A stretch of DNA of 30,414 nt from Lingula anatina (Eukaryota; Brachiopoda; Lingulata; Lingulida; Lingulidae): the NCBI RefSeq assembly GCF_001039355.2, contig NW_019773971.1:1-30414 (forward strand), written 5' to 3'. Below are positions 9,644-19,787 of this stretch, piece after piece. Below the pieces are notes generated by a model that saw only the letters and a program-made list of their open reading frames with translations, ran no database searches and was not told where the DNA came from. Positions within the stretch are counted from its first letter, which is position 1. Each line of letters begins with the position of its first letter. The position numbers and the translations under genes are program-made.

Positions 9644-10440
9644 GCAATGCCGAATGCAAACAATATAGAACATCAGCCAAGGGAGTTTAGTTTTGGTTAT
9701 AGTGAGGTCAGTTTTACACAATTGATCTGTCGTGTTTCAGTTGCGTTATTGTTAAGAATCATTTGAACCCAAGTATATCCATGACGTATGTGTTCATATT
9801 CGAACGCTTACCATGGGCCGTTAAGGTTAAACTCCCAAGCCGAGCTAGTGGACAAGGCATGGCAAAGAGCGAATTGACGTAGAGTAAATAAAGTATTTTG
9901 CAAGCAACTATTTCAACTGTTAGAATAATTAGATGAAGAGCAATGTTTGATTTATTGTAATTTTGTAATTGCTTGGGTAATAAGTTTCAATAAATAATAC
10001 TGAAACGAATAGATTCGTTAAGATATTGTCGAAAAGAAACTGACAAGTCCACAAGTGAAAAATGTGAAAAGCATATGTGTGCATTTTATATATTATACAT
10101 GTATATCATATACTTGCTTTAATATTTAAACAATTGACCATGTGATGTACATCTGTTTAACAAAGTTTATAAAGTATACATCCTTACGTTAATTTAAGCA
10201 CAGTGGCTTGCTCTCATGAAGCAATGAATAAAGCGTTTGCGCTAAACTCGTTCGTTTTGTCTATGCTGCACATTACAATAAATTGATGTAAGAAACACAT
10301 TTGTTTCTTTTTAATTATTTTTAAAATTCCTATAAGGAAAATAATCAGATATTTAGCTCACAGAGACCTCAACATAGGCTAAAAGAATAACTAAAATATT
10401 AGCTCTCGAAGAACACACAGACCTAAAAGTGACCTATAGC
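9644..10440 (+). repeat. 3' flank of gene B, duplicated
   Basis: The stretch aligns with 1965-2720 and 16156-16900 and has no coding content. Two AATAAA motifs (9989-9994 and 10227-10232) could end gene B transcripts. Just after it, at about 10430-10495, are two or three degenerate units of the minisatellite that expands after gene C. Confidence 0.7.
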
Positions 10441-10539
10441 TAACAGTGTGAGCCTCACAGATATCTCATAGTGACCTTACAGTATGAGTGTTTTGTTTTA
10501 GTATTGGCCAATTCTTCCTTCCAAGGTCCCGTTTCATTC

Positions 10540-10706
10540 AATCAAACTTCTAAGATGGCAATAGCGTAATGACATTCAAGCGTATCCATGTTAGTTATGG
10601 TATCTGGAATGAAAATCACCATTCACAGCAATTGGCTCCTGTGATGTGATCATTTATAAATAAAGGCACATGAAACTGAAGGTGGGACAACCTTTTTGAC
10701 CAGTGT
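10540..10706 (-). mobile_element. Solo end of the Tc1-like element, inverted relative to 59-200
   Basis: The reverse complement of this segment aligns with 59-200. The ACTGGTCAAAAAGGTTGTCC terminal stretch, a TTTATATT/TTTATTTAT stretch, GATCxCxTCACAG and ATTCCAGAT are shared in order. The outer end abuts a long TATATA tract, which fits TA-target insertion. No transposase sequence is left inside. Confidence 0.65.
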
Positions 10707-10750
10707 TATATATATATATATATAGAATATCAGATATATATATATATATA
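10707..10750. repeat. (TA)n microsatellite, interrupted
   Basis: Two TA runs are separated by GAATATCAGA. They lie between a Tc1-like end and a GGCGGATCC-type element, both of which tend to insert in TA-rich sequence. Confidence 0.9.
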
Positions 10751-10976
10751 GTGGCAGATTAAGACGGGGTCGTTTTCTTAAAAAATCACACCAAAATTTC
10801 CCTCTTCAAATGAATGAAAGTTCTAACCGTACCAAATGCCACTCACTGTTCGCCCTTTAAAATACCACAAATCTTCGGGGCCTCCCAGCGGGCCCCGTAC
10901 CCCACGCCAAGGAGGGGGGGGTGGCTTCATATTCGCGGACCCCCTCCTTCAAATAATCCTGGATCCGCCCCGATAT
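10751..10976 (-). mobile_element. Short non-coding dispersed element with GGCGGATCCAGG end
   Basis: On the minus strand it begins GGGGCGGATCCAGGATTA, followed by AAGGAGGGGGTCCGCGAAT and a GC-rich stretch, and it finishes GACGGGGTCGTT...AATCTGCCAC. It is much more GC-rich than its surroundings and sits between TATATA tracts (before 10751 and after 10970), with weak similarity between its two ends. This looks like a short inserted repeat with the widespread invertebrate GGCGGATCC signature. The family was not verified. Confidence 0.45.
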
Positions 10977-11306
10977 ATAAATCAGATTGCTGATAGATAT
11001 TACATGAGTCGATAACATCCAAACAAGGGCTTGTGGGTCACAGAGTAACCCGTTTTTCTTATTGTTACTAGATGTACTACTTTGTGAAGGTATGATGTAA
11101 AAAAAAACTTTTTTACAGAGGTTGTGTATTTGGAAAGGGATATATGTTTTAGGGGGATGGTTCACTGGCCGTGCTGTGGTTTGATATCTATTTTCAAAAC
11201 CACGTCACGTTCGTGCAGTTAGTTGCGGGTGAAAAAAAAGGACGTTTCACACTTTTGTTGCTGTACACAGAAAAAAACCTGATAGATTAATATATCCCGG
11301 TTCACG

Positions 11307-11425
11307 ATGTCCGTCGTGTCAAACACATGCAATACGTAGTTGGGGACTATTTAAGGGCTATCCAAAAAAGCCTGGGATTAACAAAAAACGCTCAGCCTAC
11401 AGCTATCTTGAAATTAAGGCCTTAC
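11307..11425 (+). pseudogene. Orphan decayed leader exon (C-like)
   Basis: The nucleotide sequence follows the gene C leader: TGTCAAACACATGCAATACG against TGTCAAATACCGCATTGCGC, then AGTTGGGG, then TGGGATTAACAAAA, then CAGCCTAC. The frame from ATG 11307 hits TAG after ten codons. A second frame from 11327 (MQYVVGDYLRAIQKS) stays open longer and resembles the DYLRITQS stretch of the gene D leader. No GTAAGT donor follows and no exon 2 lies between here and gene C. It is probably a relic of another duplicate. Confidence 0.6.
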
Positions 11426-11636
11426 TGCCAACGTACACAGTGTTTAGCTCCTAAACACATTTCTAAGCGCCCGTTTTGTCTCATCTTTTCGTTTAGCTCC
11501 TTAACATGTTGTACATGCTGTTACCGGTAGACCGAATGTGTTTAGCAGTACGACGCGTTTGACGACTAATAAATGTAGGGTGTATTTGTTTAACTTTTAT
11601 GTTCTAAGGGTTGCTGCTGTCTTATGCCCCTATTTC

Positions 11637-11815
11637 ACACAGACCACGAATCCCACGAATCGCCAGGAATTGACAAATTTCAGGATTCGTGGTTGAATCG
11701 TAATCAGTCTGTGATTGATCGAGAATTGCAAGAACTGACTACGAATATGTACGAATATTTAGAACTTCACGAACTGATTACGATTCACCAACGATTTACC
11801 ATCGTTATTATCACT
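11637..11815. repeat. Cluster of ACGAATC / GATTCGT motifs, unclassified
   Basis: CCACGAATCC (11644-11653) and GGATTCGTGG (11683-11692) are perfect 10-bp inverted arms. Further copies of CACGAATC, AATCGTAATC, TACGAATATGTACGAATA and ACGATTCACCAACGATTTACC fill the next 120 bases. The density of one core in both orientations is well above the surroundings. It may be a piece of a dispersed repeat. An open frame of 71 codons overlaps it but does not look like a protein. Confidence 0.5.
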
Positions 11816-11839
11816 CTTGTTACTATTATGTATATGTAG

Positions 11840-12325
11840 TCTTTAATTTTCATTTTTCATTTGAAAAATATTCAAGACAAAAAGCGCCTTATCTTTGAAC
11901 AACAGATTTGTTGAGTTATATATGAAGCGAGCGTGGATTACCTATACCACACATAAATCACGACTACTAGTTTTTTTATACAACTCAAACATAATAAAAC
12001 TACTAAAGGATAAACCAAAGCAATCACTCTAGTTTGTAAAACGCACTAATCCACTGTAGAGGTGCAAATGAAGTTACAGGCGTGCATATAAAATATTGAG
12101 TGTACATATTAATATCCAGATATCTGTGTTTGGTAATTTATAGTCTCACAGAAGTTCGTATGAAAGTTTCACTGCCCTAAAACCGTGAATTAAAATTTAA
12201 AAATCATCTTCTTACCCCCAAAAGGCACATAATTTGCGTTACAAATGGAAAACTTTCGGCTCCAGAGGTATTTTATGCACTTTGAAAATTTGAGCAGCAC
12301 TGGTTTTCGTCCTTATGTCTTACAA
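11840..12325. other. Intergenic stretch, nothing recognised
   Basis: AT-rich sequence without convincing frames, repeats or similarity to other parts of the window. The duplicated B/C flank starts at about 12326. Confidence 0.5.
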
Positions 12326-13735
12326 GTATAATGTTGTAGAATAAACATGTACAGATATGGTCTTTTTCGTACATTTTTCAGGAAAACATACGTTACGATT
12401 ATGAATCAGTACAAAAATATTGGAACACGTTACAAAAAAAAATAAAATAATAATAATAATAATACATGTCCCGTTGTGACGAAGCTAAGGGCCCGTGTAA
12501 CAGAGATTCCACCTTCCATTTAATTAAACAGGTTAGGGTTAGCCTGACGTAAGTAGGTCAAAATCTAGGGTGAGGCTTACCGGCACAAATTAATGGGAAC
12601 CGGACTCTCTATCATGTGGTCTGTCACGTCACATCCAAGGCAGCAACACCTTCAAAGGCGTGTTGTGCCTAAATATACCAAGGCCACAGCAAATAGACAC
12701 TTAAATTAACTCCTCCGTTACGCACTAAATGTTTAACTTACATCTTTGCAGGGTTCCATATGTTGATCTAAAAATGATGAATGTGACGTTAGTGTCTGGT
12801 TCACCGAACACCCCTAAAAATGCGAAGAATTGAAATTCCATCATGCCCATATTGTAGCACCTTTTTCATGCCGATGACCTATGTCAGGTAATTTTACGAT
12901 ATTGATATATCATTCCGCAAAAAAGTGACTCTCTAAGTCGCATTAATGACTCTCACAGTTTGTGAAATATTCATTCTGACCTTCCACTTTATTCTCCCGT
13001 TTCATTCTACGCTCGTTAATTTAATCTGAAAGAAAAATCAACAGTACTAAAACATGGGGTTTAAAAACCTTTTTACACAAAATGTGTCCGCTATATTGAC
13101 GAAGATACCTCTTATGCAGACAAAACAATCCTTAAATGATGGTATATTTTTAAAACGTTATACATGAAGTAGATAAAATTAATAAGTTTACTGCAAAAAC
13201 TGATTGTAGCAATGACAGATATTCACTGTTCAAGTTCAGTTCTGTTTTTCACCTTTCATTGCGGTCAAACACAATCACATCGTGTAGGCTAAAAAAATAA
13301 CGTCATCACCGAATTCCAATGCCCTGTTACATGGAATAATAAAAATAGCAATAATAATAATAATATATGCTCGTACGAGTTTTATAAAATTCAAATGAGG
13401 CTGGAACTTATAATAAATTCACCTCCATACTTATAGGCTGTCATAAGATACCTTTGAAGTCGTTTGAATCATTCAAGGTCACATGGGTCGCCGAACGTTC
13501 ACCTCTTATTCTTATTGTAACTTGTTATGTGTACCGTGACATAGCACCTTTTGAAAATAAAATGATACTTTTTCACATGTGGATAAATGATCCTTGTTTT
13601 ATATTACATGCAGTTTGGTTGGTCCTGTTACATTAAAGCAACTAGATGTTTGAGGTAACAGAAAAGCAAAGGACTTAGCTGTTGTAGCCAGGTATTAAAA
13701 GTGATCGGAGAGACCAGAGTGTTTCCTTATTCAAA
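12326..13735 (+). repeat. 5' flank of gene C, duplicated from/to gene B
   Basis: It is collinear with 3126-3145 and 3399-4931. It has no gene. It lacks the MITE found in B and keeps TCAAGGTCA at 13473-13481. AT-rich trinucleotide repeats occur at about 12448-12466 and 13340-13366. Confidence 0.75.
13473..13481 (+). promoter_or_regulatory. TCAAGGTCA extended nuclear-receptor half-site upstream of gene C
   Basis: This exact match to the ERR/SF-1 type extended half-site lies about 255 bases before the gene C start codon. The aligned B copy reads TCAAGGTGA (around 4540), which would weaken it. ERR-type receptors are known regulators of mitochondrial genes in animals, which fits the predicted location of the product. 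A nine-base match is weak evidence alone. Confidence 0.25.
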
Positions 13736-14405
13736 ATGTTGGTCATGTCAAATACCGCATTGCGCAGTTGGGGTTTAGTTCGGGGTATCAAATCGAGCTG
13801 GGGATTAACAAAATTCGTTCAGCCTACTTCGAGATCAAATAATGTCCTCCAACCTGAGCCATACCCACAACCTGTCCGGAGGCTGACAACTGGAACACTG
13901 CGTCTTGGAAAAGTAAGTCGGATGAAAAAGTAATTGTTTATGGTATTAGTCGCAGGAGAGTTTTACAGATACTCAAAATATTTTTTTTTTCTTTTTGAAT
14001 GTCTAAAAAGGTACTGGAGGAAAACCAAATACCTGTACATGAATATGTTCAAAGTACAGGAGATGTACATATTTTGATGATATAAATCTTTGGCCCTCAT
14101 ATCCTTATATTATGATGGGCAAGAAAGAATACTTAATATGTACTAACAAGAAGTTTTACCTTTACCCACTATGTATATTGCATAATCAAAAAGAACATAA
14201 GCTGCATAGGACCTTTAAATAGACTCATCGATAGAACATCGAAATGTACATAAAACGTGTGATTTCAGAAAAAATAAGGGACGCTGAATTGAACACGGGT
14301 TGGAACACGGTTTCTTTTTATTTTGAACTTAAGATTTAGATGTTCCAAAGCAGTAGTAGAAGTAGTACCAGTGTTAGTACATGTAGTAGTAGTACTAACA
14401 CATGC

Positions 14406-14458
<53 letters not shown>

Positions 14459-16155
14459 ATGAGGTTTAGATACGATAGTAACCATAATTGAGTAAATAGA
14501 TTAAAGAAAATTGAAAAAAATGGTTAATATCATTTCAGCTGCCTTCAGATTTTCCATGTGTTACCGGATCTGAACACTGGAAGAGAAAAGTTCGTAATTT
14601 GTATAAACGGTATGATTCAAACACTGATGGATACGTAACTGAAGAAGATTTTATAGCCCTTGGGAGGCGCATTGCAGAATTTAGGAGCCTTGATGGTACG
14701 TGCACATTTCATTAATGAAGATCTCCTTATCCATTTTTGCTGATTCGTTAATAGACAGAGTTATCAGGAAATACAAAAATTGAACTGTTTAAGTTATTAA
14801 GAGAGGGCACGGTTTTTGAGTATCTTAAAAGTGCACACCTTGTTAAATTTCTGTCTGCACTGACAAAAAGTAAGGCGATTGAGGTGTGTGTGTCACTTTA
14901 TTGCTGCATAAATGTCCTTGAAACATTATAAATAACTCTCGTTTGCGATCATGAGCCTCAGATTTTGAGTACGAACTCCCAAATTATCGTCTCAAACCAC
15001 GATTTCATGGCAAGAACTTAAGGTTATAGTGGCAACAAGCAATGCATCAAAAGAACACGAACTGTTCGGCCAAATTCATCCGGATCTCCAGCTGTACAAA
15101 TGTTTTTCTCTTCATCCCGAACTATTATCAATATGGCGGAAATTAAAAGAAACTGCACGTTAGTGCTTTGGAGATACCTAGTCGAAAGATTTTTTTTTTT
15201 GAGATTCTTTAACGAAAGAATGAAGTCTACAGCAAGGCTTGATAAAGTGGCTACAGCTTCATAAACATAATTTAATGAGGAAAGTGATGTTAGCTGCTGA
15301 GGTCACTTAAAGCTTAAACTAGATTAAATACGTGAGTTGTGTGGAAAATACACAAAAGCCCACAGTTTACATTGTAACGGCTGCTATGGAAGTTTTACTG
15401 TCTACAGCATGCATTTGCTTTGAAATAAATTTAAAACTAAATAAAAACACTCTTCAAAAGAAATCAAACTGATGAATTTCTGAAATCAAGTATCAAATGC
15501 CGCGTATTAAAACAGGAGTAATGCGTTTTGGACAACCCCCGGCAGATGCGGAATGTACCGAAGCGGATTAACAGTTTGTTCGTGGCCACCAGTTTTACGT
15601 TCGTGTCCTGAAACCATGGTTAGAGTCGTCAATTCGGGCGTTCGAGATCACAAATCCGAGGCTCGACATCGCAAACGAAACATTCGTCTCTAAGACCTGA
15701 TTCTCTAATTACAACAAACTTGTGGAAACGGCTCGAGCATATGTTTTTTTCTATTAGGTGAAAAGGCCAAGCACGTTATAGACAAATGCCTTCATCGCTG
15801 GGTAGGAATTGCTGGAAACAAAAACAAAATCACTGAGGATGAATACCTGCAGAGCATCCATTCACTCACCATCCAAAGTCGCTCTAGACCAGAGTTGTAC
15901 CATGGCTTCGTTTCCGGGGACTTTAAGATGATGGACATTGATGACGACGGCATTGTCTCCAAGGATGAGCATGTTGCCTTTTTCTACGGCTTAAAGGTTC
16001 CAAAGCAATTTTCAAATGAAATGTTTGATATAATGGACACAGACAAAAATGGTCTCATCACATTTGAAGAGTTTGCAGAAGGTTTTCTTGAGTTCTGGCT
16101 TACCGAAGATCCAAACAACAAATACAATAATTTTTATGGTCCACTTGTTGATTAA
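13736..16155 (+). CDS. Gene C: SCP-like EF-hand protein with presequence-like leader
   Basis: Three exons give 243 residues: 13736-13912 (donor GGAAAA|GTAAGT, phase 0), 14539-14695 (TTTCAG| to GATG|GTACGT, phase 1) and 15758-16155 (TATTAG|). Residues 1-59 are a basic leader with one acidic residue and the motif QPVRRLTTG. EF1 (85-96) is DSNTDGYVTEED, EF2 near NKNKITEDEY is degenerate, EF3 (171-182) is DIDDDGIVSKDE and EF4 (205-216) is DTDKNGLITFEE. The end is FYGPLVD. This layout (EF1, 3, 4 active) and the end match the SCP / coelenterazine-binding protein group, which buffers Ca2+/Mg2+. The leader suggests mitochondrial import (inferred). The start is the first ATG after the promoter-like flank; a second ATG lies at codon 4. 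AATAAA lies at 16462-16467. Confidence 0.9.
13913..14538 (+). other. Gene C intron 1
   Basis: The intron is non-coding and carries GTAGTA-type repeats at about 14352-14398 and a (TAA)n array at 14405-14456. A segment at about 14258-14335 is missing from the matching intron in B. Donor GTAAGT and acceptor ATTTCAG are strong. Confidence 0.8.
14405..14456. repeat. (TAA)n microsatellite
   Basis: About 17 uninterrupted AAT units lie in intron 1 of gene C. The matching place in B (5264-5316) has a shorter, interrupted array. Confidence 0.95.
14950..15440 (+). pseudogene. Decayed copy C of the intronic Cys-rich ORF repeat
   Basis: It aligns with 8416-8930. SWQELKVIVATSNASKEHEL and HPELLSIWRKL are still readable, then TAG stops and a T-rich frameshifting patch (15190-15199) break it. 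The Cys region survives as GTGAGTTGTGTGGAAAATAC with changes. It lies in intron 2 of gene C, same strand, and is not coding now. Confidence 0.65.
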
Positions 16156-16900
16156 GTAATGCCATTAACAAACAATATTGAACGTAGATGGGAGTTAAGT
16201 TTTGGTTATACCACGGTCAGTTTTACCTAATTGCTCTTTCATGTTTCAGTTTCTTTATTATTAAGAATCATTTGAACACAAAATATCTCCATGGCGCATG
16301 AATTCATTTTCGAGCGCTTCTCATTAGCCGTTCAACAAGGCAGTTAAACTCCCATGCCGAGCGTGTGGACCAGTATTTTGCATGCAACTATTTCAACTGT
16401 TAGAATAATTACATGAAATGAAATGTACGCTTTTTTTGGAATTGTTTGAGTAATAAGTCTCAATAAACGAAACTGTAACAAATAAATTCATTAATTTGTA
16501 ATGGCGTTGTCTAAAAGAACCAGATAAGTCCACACGTTAATAATACGAGCATATGTGTAAATTTTATGAATTATACCTGATATGATATACTTGCTTTAAT
16601 ATCTAAACACTTGACCATATGATGCACATCTGTTTAACAAAGTTTATGAAATATACATCGTTATGAAAATTTAAGCACAGTGGCTTGCTCTCTTAAAGCA
16701 GTGAATTAGCGTTTGCGCTTTTCTGGTCCGTTTTGTCTCGGCTGCACATTACAAAAATTATGATGAAATGAACACGTTTGTTTCTTTTTAATTACTTTTT
16801 TAAATTCCTAAAAAGATAATAATAAGATATTTAGCTCACAGAGACCCCAAAATAGGGTAAAATAATATCTAAAATATTAGATCTAAAAAAACATAGACCT
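16156..16900 (+). repeat. 3' flank of gene C, duplicated
   Basis: Collinear with the flanks of A and B. The AATAAA conserved downstream of A and B has become GTGAATTAGCG here, so C probably ends at the AATAAA at 16462-16467. Confidence 0.7.
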
Positions 16901-16903
16901 AAT

Positions 16904-17340
16904 AGTGACCTAACAGTATGAGTTCACAGAGAACTCACAGTGGTCGACCTAATAGTATGAGTTCACAGAGATCTCACATTGACCTAATAGTATGAACTCA
17001 CAGAGACTTCCCAGTGACGTTACAGTATGGGTTCACAGAAAACTCACAGTGACCTAACAGTATGCGTTCACAGAGATCTCACAGTGACCTAATAGCATGA
17101 GTATCAGCTCACAGACCTCACAGTGACCTAACAGTATGAGTTCACAGAGAACTAGCTATTAGCTCACAAGGGTTTCCAGAGGCCTCACGGTGTCAGGTAA
17201 CAACATAAGCTCTCAGTGACCTCACAATATGAGCTCACAGAGACCTCACCAATAGGTAAATATAATTAAATCATACAAAGCCTTCACAGAGACCTCACAG
17301 TGACCTAAATCATAACCCACTGTATGAGCTCATTGTAAGC
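16904..17340. repeat. ~35-bp minisatellite, about ten degenerate units
   Basis: Units start TGACCTAACAGTATG, continue AGTTCACAGAGA and end TCTCACAG or ACTCACAG. The first six are about 35 bp and similar; later ones are longer and more degenerate. Each good unit holds TGACCT and AGTTCA, nuclear-receptor half-sites in everted order 9 bp apart. Only two or three degenerate units follow gene B (about 10430-10495), and none is clear after A. The array ends about 250 bases before the gene D start codon. Confidence 0.85.
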
Positions 17341-17590
17341 TCACTGTGATGTCCCTCTTGACTGGGGCCCTCAATGACTACCGGCGTCAAGGAGTACATT
17401 ACACACTTTGCGGATGGCGGATTCACTTTATTGCCCCTAGATTTGTTAAACCTTAGCATTCCGGTCACGTCTACATAATAATGCGTCCTGTCGACGACCG
17501 GTTATCCCAGGCTGGCATGCGTCCAGTGCCGCACTATTTACGTTGAGAATACCTGATATAGATTAAGGAGACTCGTGAATACCGTGGTCC

Positions 17591-19787
17591 ATGATGCTCA
17601 AAATGGCCAAGGTTGCTCAACTTTGTAGGGACTATCTTAGGATTACCCAATCATTTCCGGTGCTAGCAAGAAATATTCAATCTTTGAAGAGTGAGGTCAA
17701 TGGTCCGCTACTTCGATTCGTTACGGGCTTTCAACCTGTCCGAGCTTTTACGAATAAAGTTCTGCGTTTGAAGAAGGTAAGTGGAAGTTAATTAAAGGCA
17801 TGATCTTTTACTTACACATGGCTTCCTGTAGGCCTATATTTGAAAGTAAATGCGTGTGCTTACTTATTTACCATAAGTTTACTTTGAGTGATGCTTATGC
17901 TTATTTATGAATTAAATTCTCTCTCTCTCTCTCTCTCTCTCTTTATTTATTTACTTATTGGTGTGATTCGTGTTATACTGTACGCCTGTCTATGAGCGCA
18001 TTCAGAACAGATGGTCCGCGGACTAACTGAACCGCCGCTTAAATATGGCCGACCCCACTAAAAAGCAATGCCGCTAATTCCCTGATGGTCTCACCACCTC
18101 CACACGCGCTATTAAACGGATCAACTTCCGGCTCTGAGGTTTAATTGCAAGGCTCCTGCGTGTGGAAGCACGTACTGAGACCATCGGGAAATTACAGTGG
18201 ATCGGCCTTATTAAGTCGGCGGATCAGTTAGTCCACGGATCATCTGTTCTGAATGTGCTGTTCTATATGAAGGCATTATATATAACCGACTTAACGACTG
18301 TTGTAAGCCGTCAGCCTGCATCTAGTTGTCCTCCTCTTGTTTCCAACGTACTCGTATAACCACCGGCTTCTAGGCATTCTACTCGCAGGAGGTGGCCTAT
18401 TTGTCTGTTAATCTGATTGCATTCAGGTGGAGTCCCCATTGCGACTAGTTTGTATCGCCGCAAATAATAGCCTCGAAACTAATGGTGATTTCGCAATTAG
18501 CGCACGGCCGCGATTTGCGAAGCTTTCGAGATATGGAATAGCGCACGCTCGCCATGCTTGCGCACGCTCGCCATAAGCGAAGCTTTCGAGATACGGGCCC
18601 TGACTGCATTCAGGTGGAGTCTCCGTAGAGTAAGTGCGCAGTAGCTATTGCAACGTAACTCATTCTGAACGATTTGAATGTCGAGTCGTTTAGTATCTAA
18701 CATAGTTTGATAACATTGATAACAGGCAAAATAATGTGATGATTAAAACGTTCTAGGCCTATTTTTTAAATCATTTTATAAGAAAACCAATTAAATGCAA
18801 ATCCCACTGGATTTCAACGTTGTTCGAAAAAAAAGTAGGATGTTTGGCCCTTAGCTTATATTACAATCCGTACACAAATGGCATCTACATACACTGTATC
18901 TAGATGTACAGCGTGCATGTATCGATGCATCTGTAAATCATCAAACTAATTAACTGTTTGTCATCCACGGTATTAAGTCAGATAATGACAACATTTCAGA
19001 TGCCAAAAGATTACCCGGCGGTAACTGGATCCGAACACTGGAGGCGAAAATCGCGCACGATATTCAAGTGTCTAGATTCAAACGCTGACGGCTACCTTAC
19101 TAAAGAGGATTACGTGTCGAGTGCTAAGAGAGCAGCAGAGTACTTGAACCTAGATGGTAATAGCTAAATAAAGTAGTTTACGTTTCAAAGCACCCTGCAA
19201 AAACATTATGCTGTATTGACTTTTCTGTATGTAGGTTGCAAACCAATATGAAACATGAAAAGTAATGTGTAATAATACACAGCTCCATTTAGATTTAAAG
19301 AAAATACTCTCTTACTGTACAGACAAACGTCCATAACTGTACGTTTGCTAATCATATGATGACACCGATTTCAGATGAGCAAGCTGAACGCATTCTAAAC
19401 ATACGCCTCAACTTTTGGAAACTTCTTGCGCAGGATTCAAGTGATGACGAGTCGTTCCGTGTATCTGAGGCGGGCTACGTGCAGAGCTGTATATCGGTCG
19501 TCAACCAGAGCACATTCAGATTAGAATTTTACCCCAAACTTCTCTCCATGGAATATGATGCCAAGGACTTTGATGGCGATGGTTTATTATCTCAAAAGGA
19601 ATTCGCTGCCAATTTTTACAGCTTGCGAATACCCGTTGAAAATGCAAAAAGGGCATTTGACTCAATAGATAGCAACAGAGATGGAATAATATCGTTTGAA
19701 GAATATGCCCTTGGTTATACCGAGTTTACGTTTACAGAGGAACCAAATAACAAATATAATGAGTTTTTTGGTCCACTGGTTGACTAA
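17591..19787 (+). CDS. Gene D: SCP-like EF-hand protein with presequence-like leader
   Basis: Three exons give 251 residues: 17591-17776 (AAGAAG|GTAAGT, phase 0), 19000-19156 (TTTCAG| to GATG|GTAATA, phase 1) and 19375-19787 (TTTCAG|). The 62-residue leader is basic (MMLKMAKVAQLCRDYLRITQ at the start) and contains QPVRAFTN, an R-3 type site (R-A-F before T). EF1 (88-99) is DSNADGYLTKED, EF2 is degenerate, EF3 (179-190) is DFDGDGLLSQKE and EF4 (213-224) is DSNRDGIISFEE. The end is FFGPLVD. The last exon is longer than in A-C because of an insert (DSSDDESFRV) around EF2, a feature shared with E and F. It is a diverged paralog, not part of the recent A-C duplication. No AATAAA was found in the 362 bases before gene E. 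The role as a Ca2+/Mg2+ buffer is from family; organelle location is inferred. Confidence 0.9.
17918..17942. repeat. (CT)n microsatellite
   Basis: About 12 uninterrupted CT units lie in intron 1 of gene D. Confidence 0.95.
17996..18259. mobile_element. Foldback MITE with ~120-bp inverted arms
   Basis: The left arm begins GCATTCAGAACAGATGGTCC. The reverse complement of the right arm begins ACATTCAGAACAGATGATCC, and the match continues inward (GGACTAACTGA, CCGCCG, GATGGTCTCA, TCCACACGC, ATTAAA) to about 18117 and 18140. The loop is about 22 bases. The element would fold into one long hairpin. It has no coding capacity, and no clear target-site duplication was found. Confidence 0.8.
18417..18620. 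repeat. Element bounded by TGCATTCAGGTGGAGTC direct repeats
   Basis: GATTGCATTCAGGTGGAGTC (from 18417) and GACTGCATTCAGGTGGAGTC (from 18602) flank about 170 bases. Inside, GCGAAGCTTTCGAGATA occurs twice (near 18517 and 18577) and GCGCACGCTCGCCAT twice (near 18541 and 18560). The AAGCTTTCGAG core is itself largely self-complementary. It could be a small mobile element or local tandem rearrangement. Confidence 0.6.

Larger units (their letters stand above)
17777..18999 (+). other. Gene D intron 1
   Basis: Non-coding. It contains a (CT)n tract (17918-17942), a long-hairpin MITE (17996-18259), a small repeat-rich element (18417-18620) and about 380 bases in which I see nothing. Confidence 0.8.
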
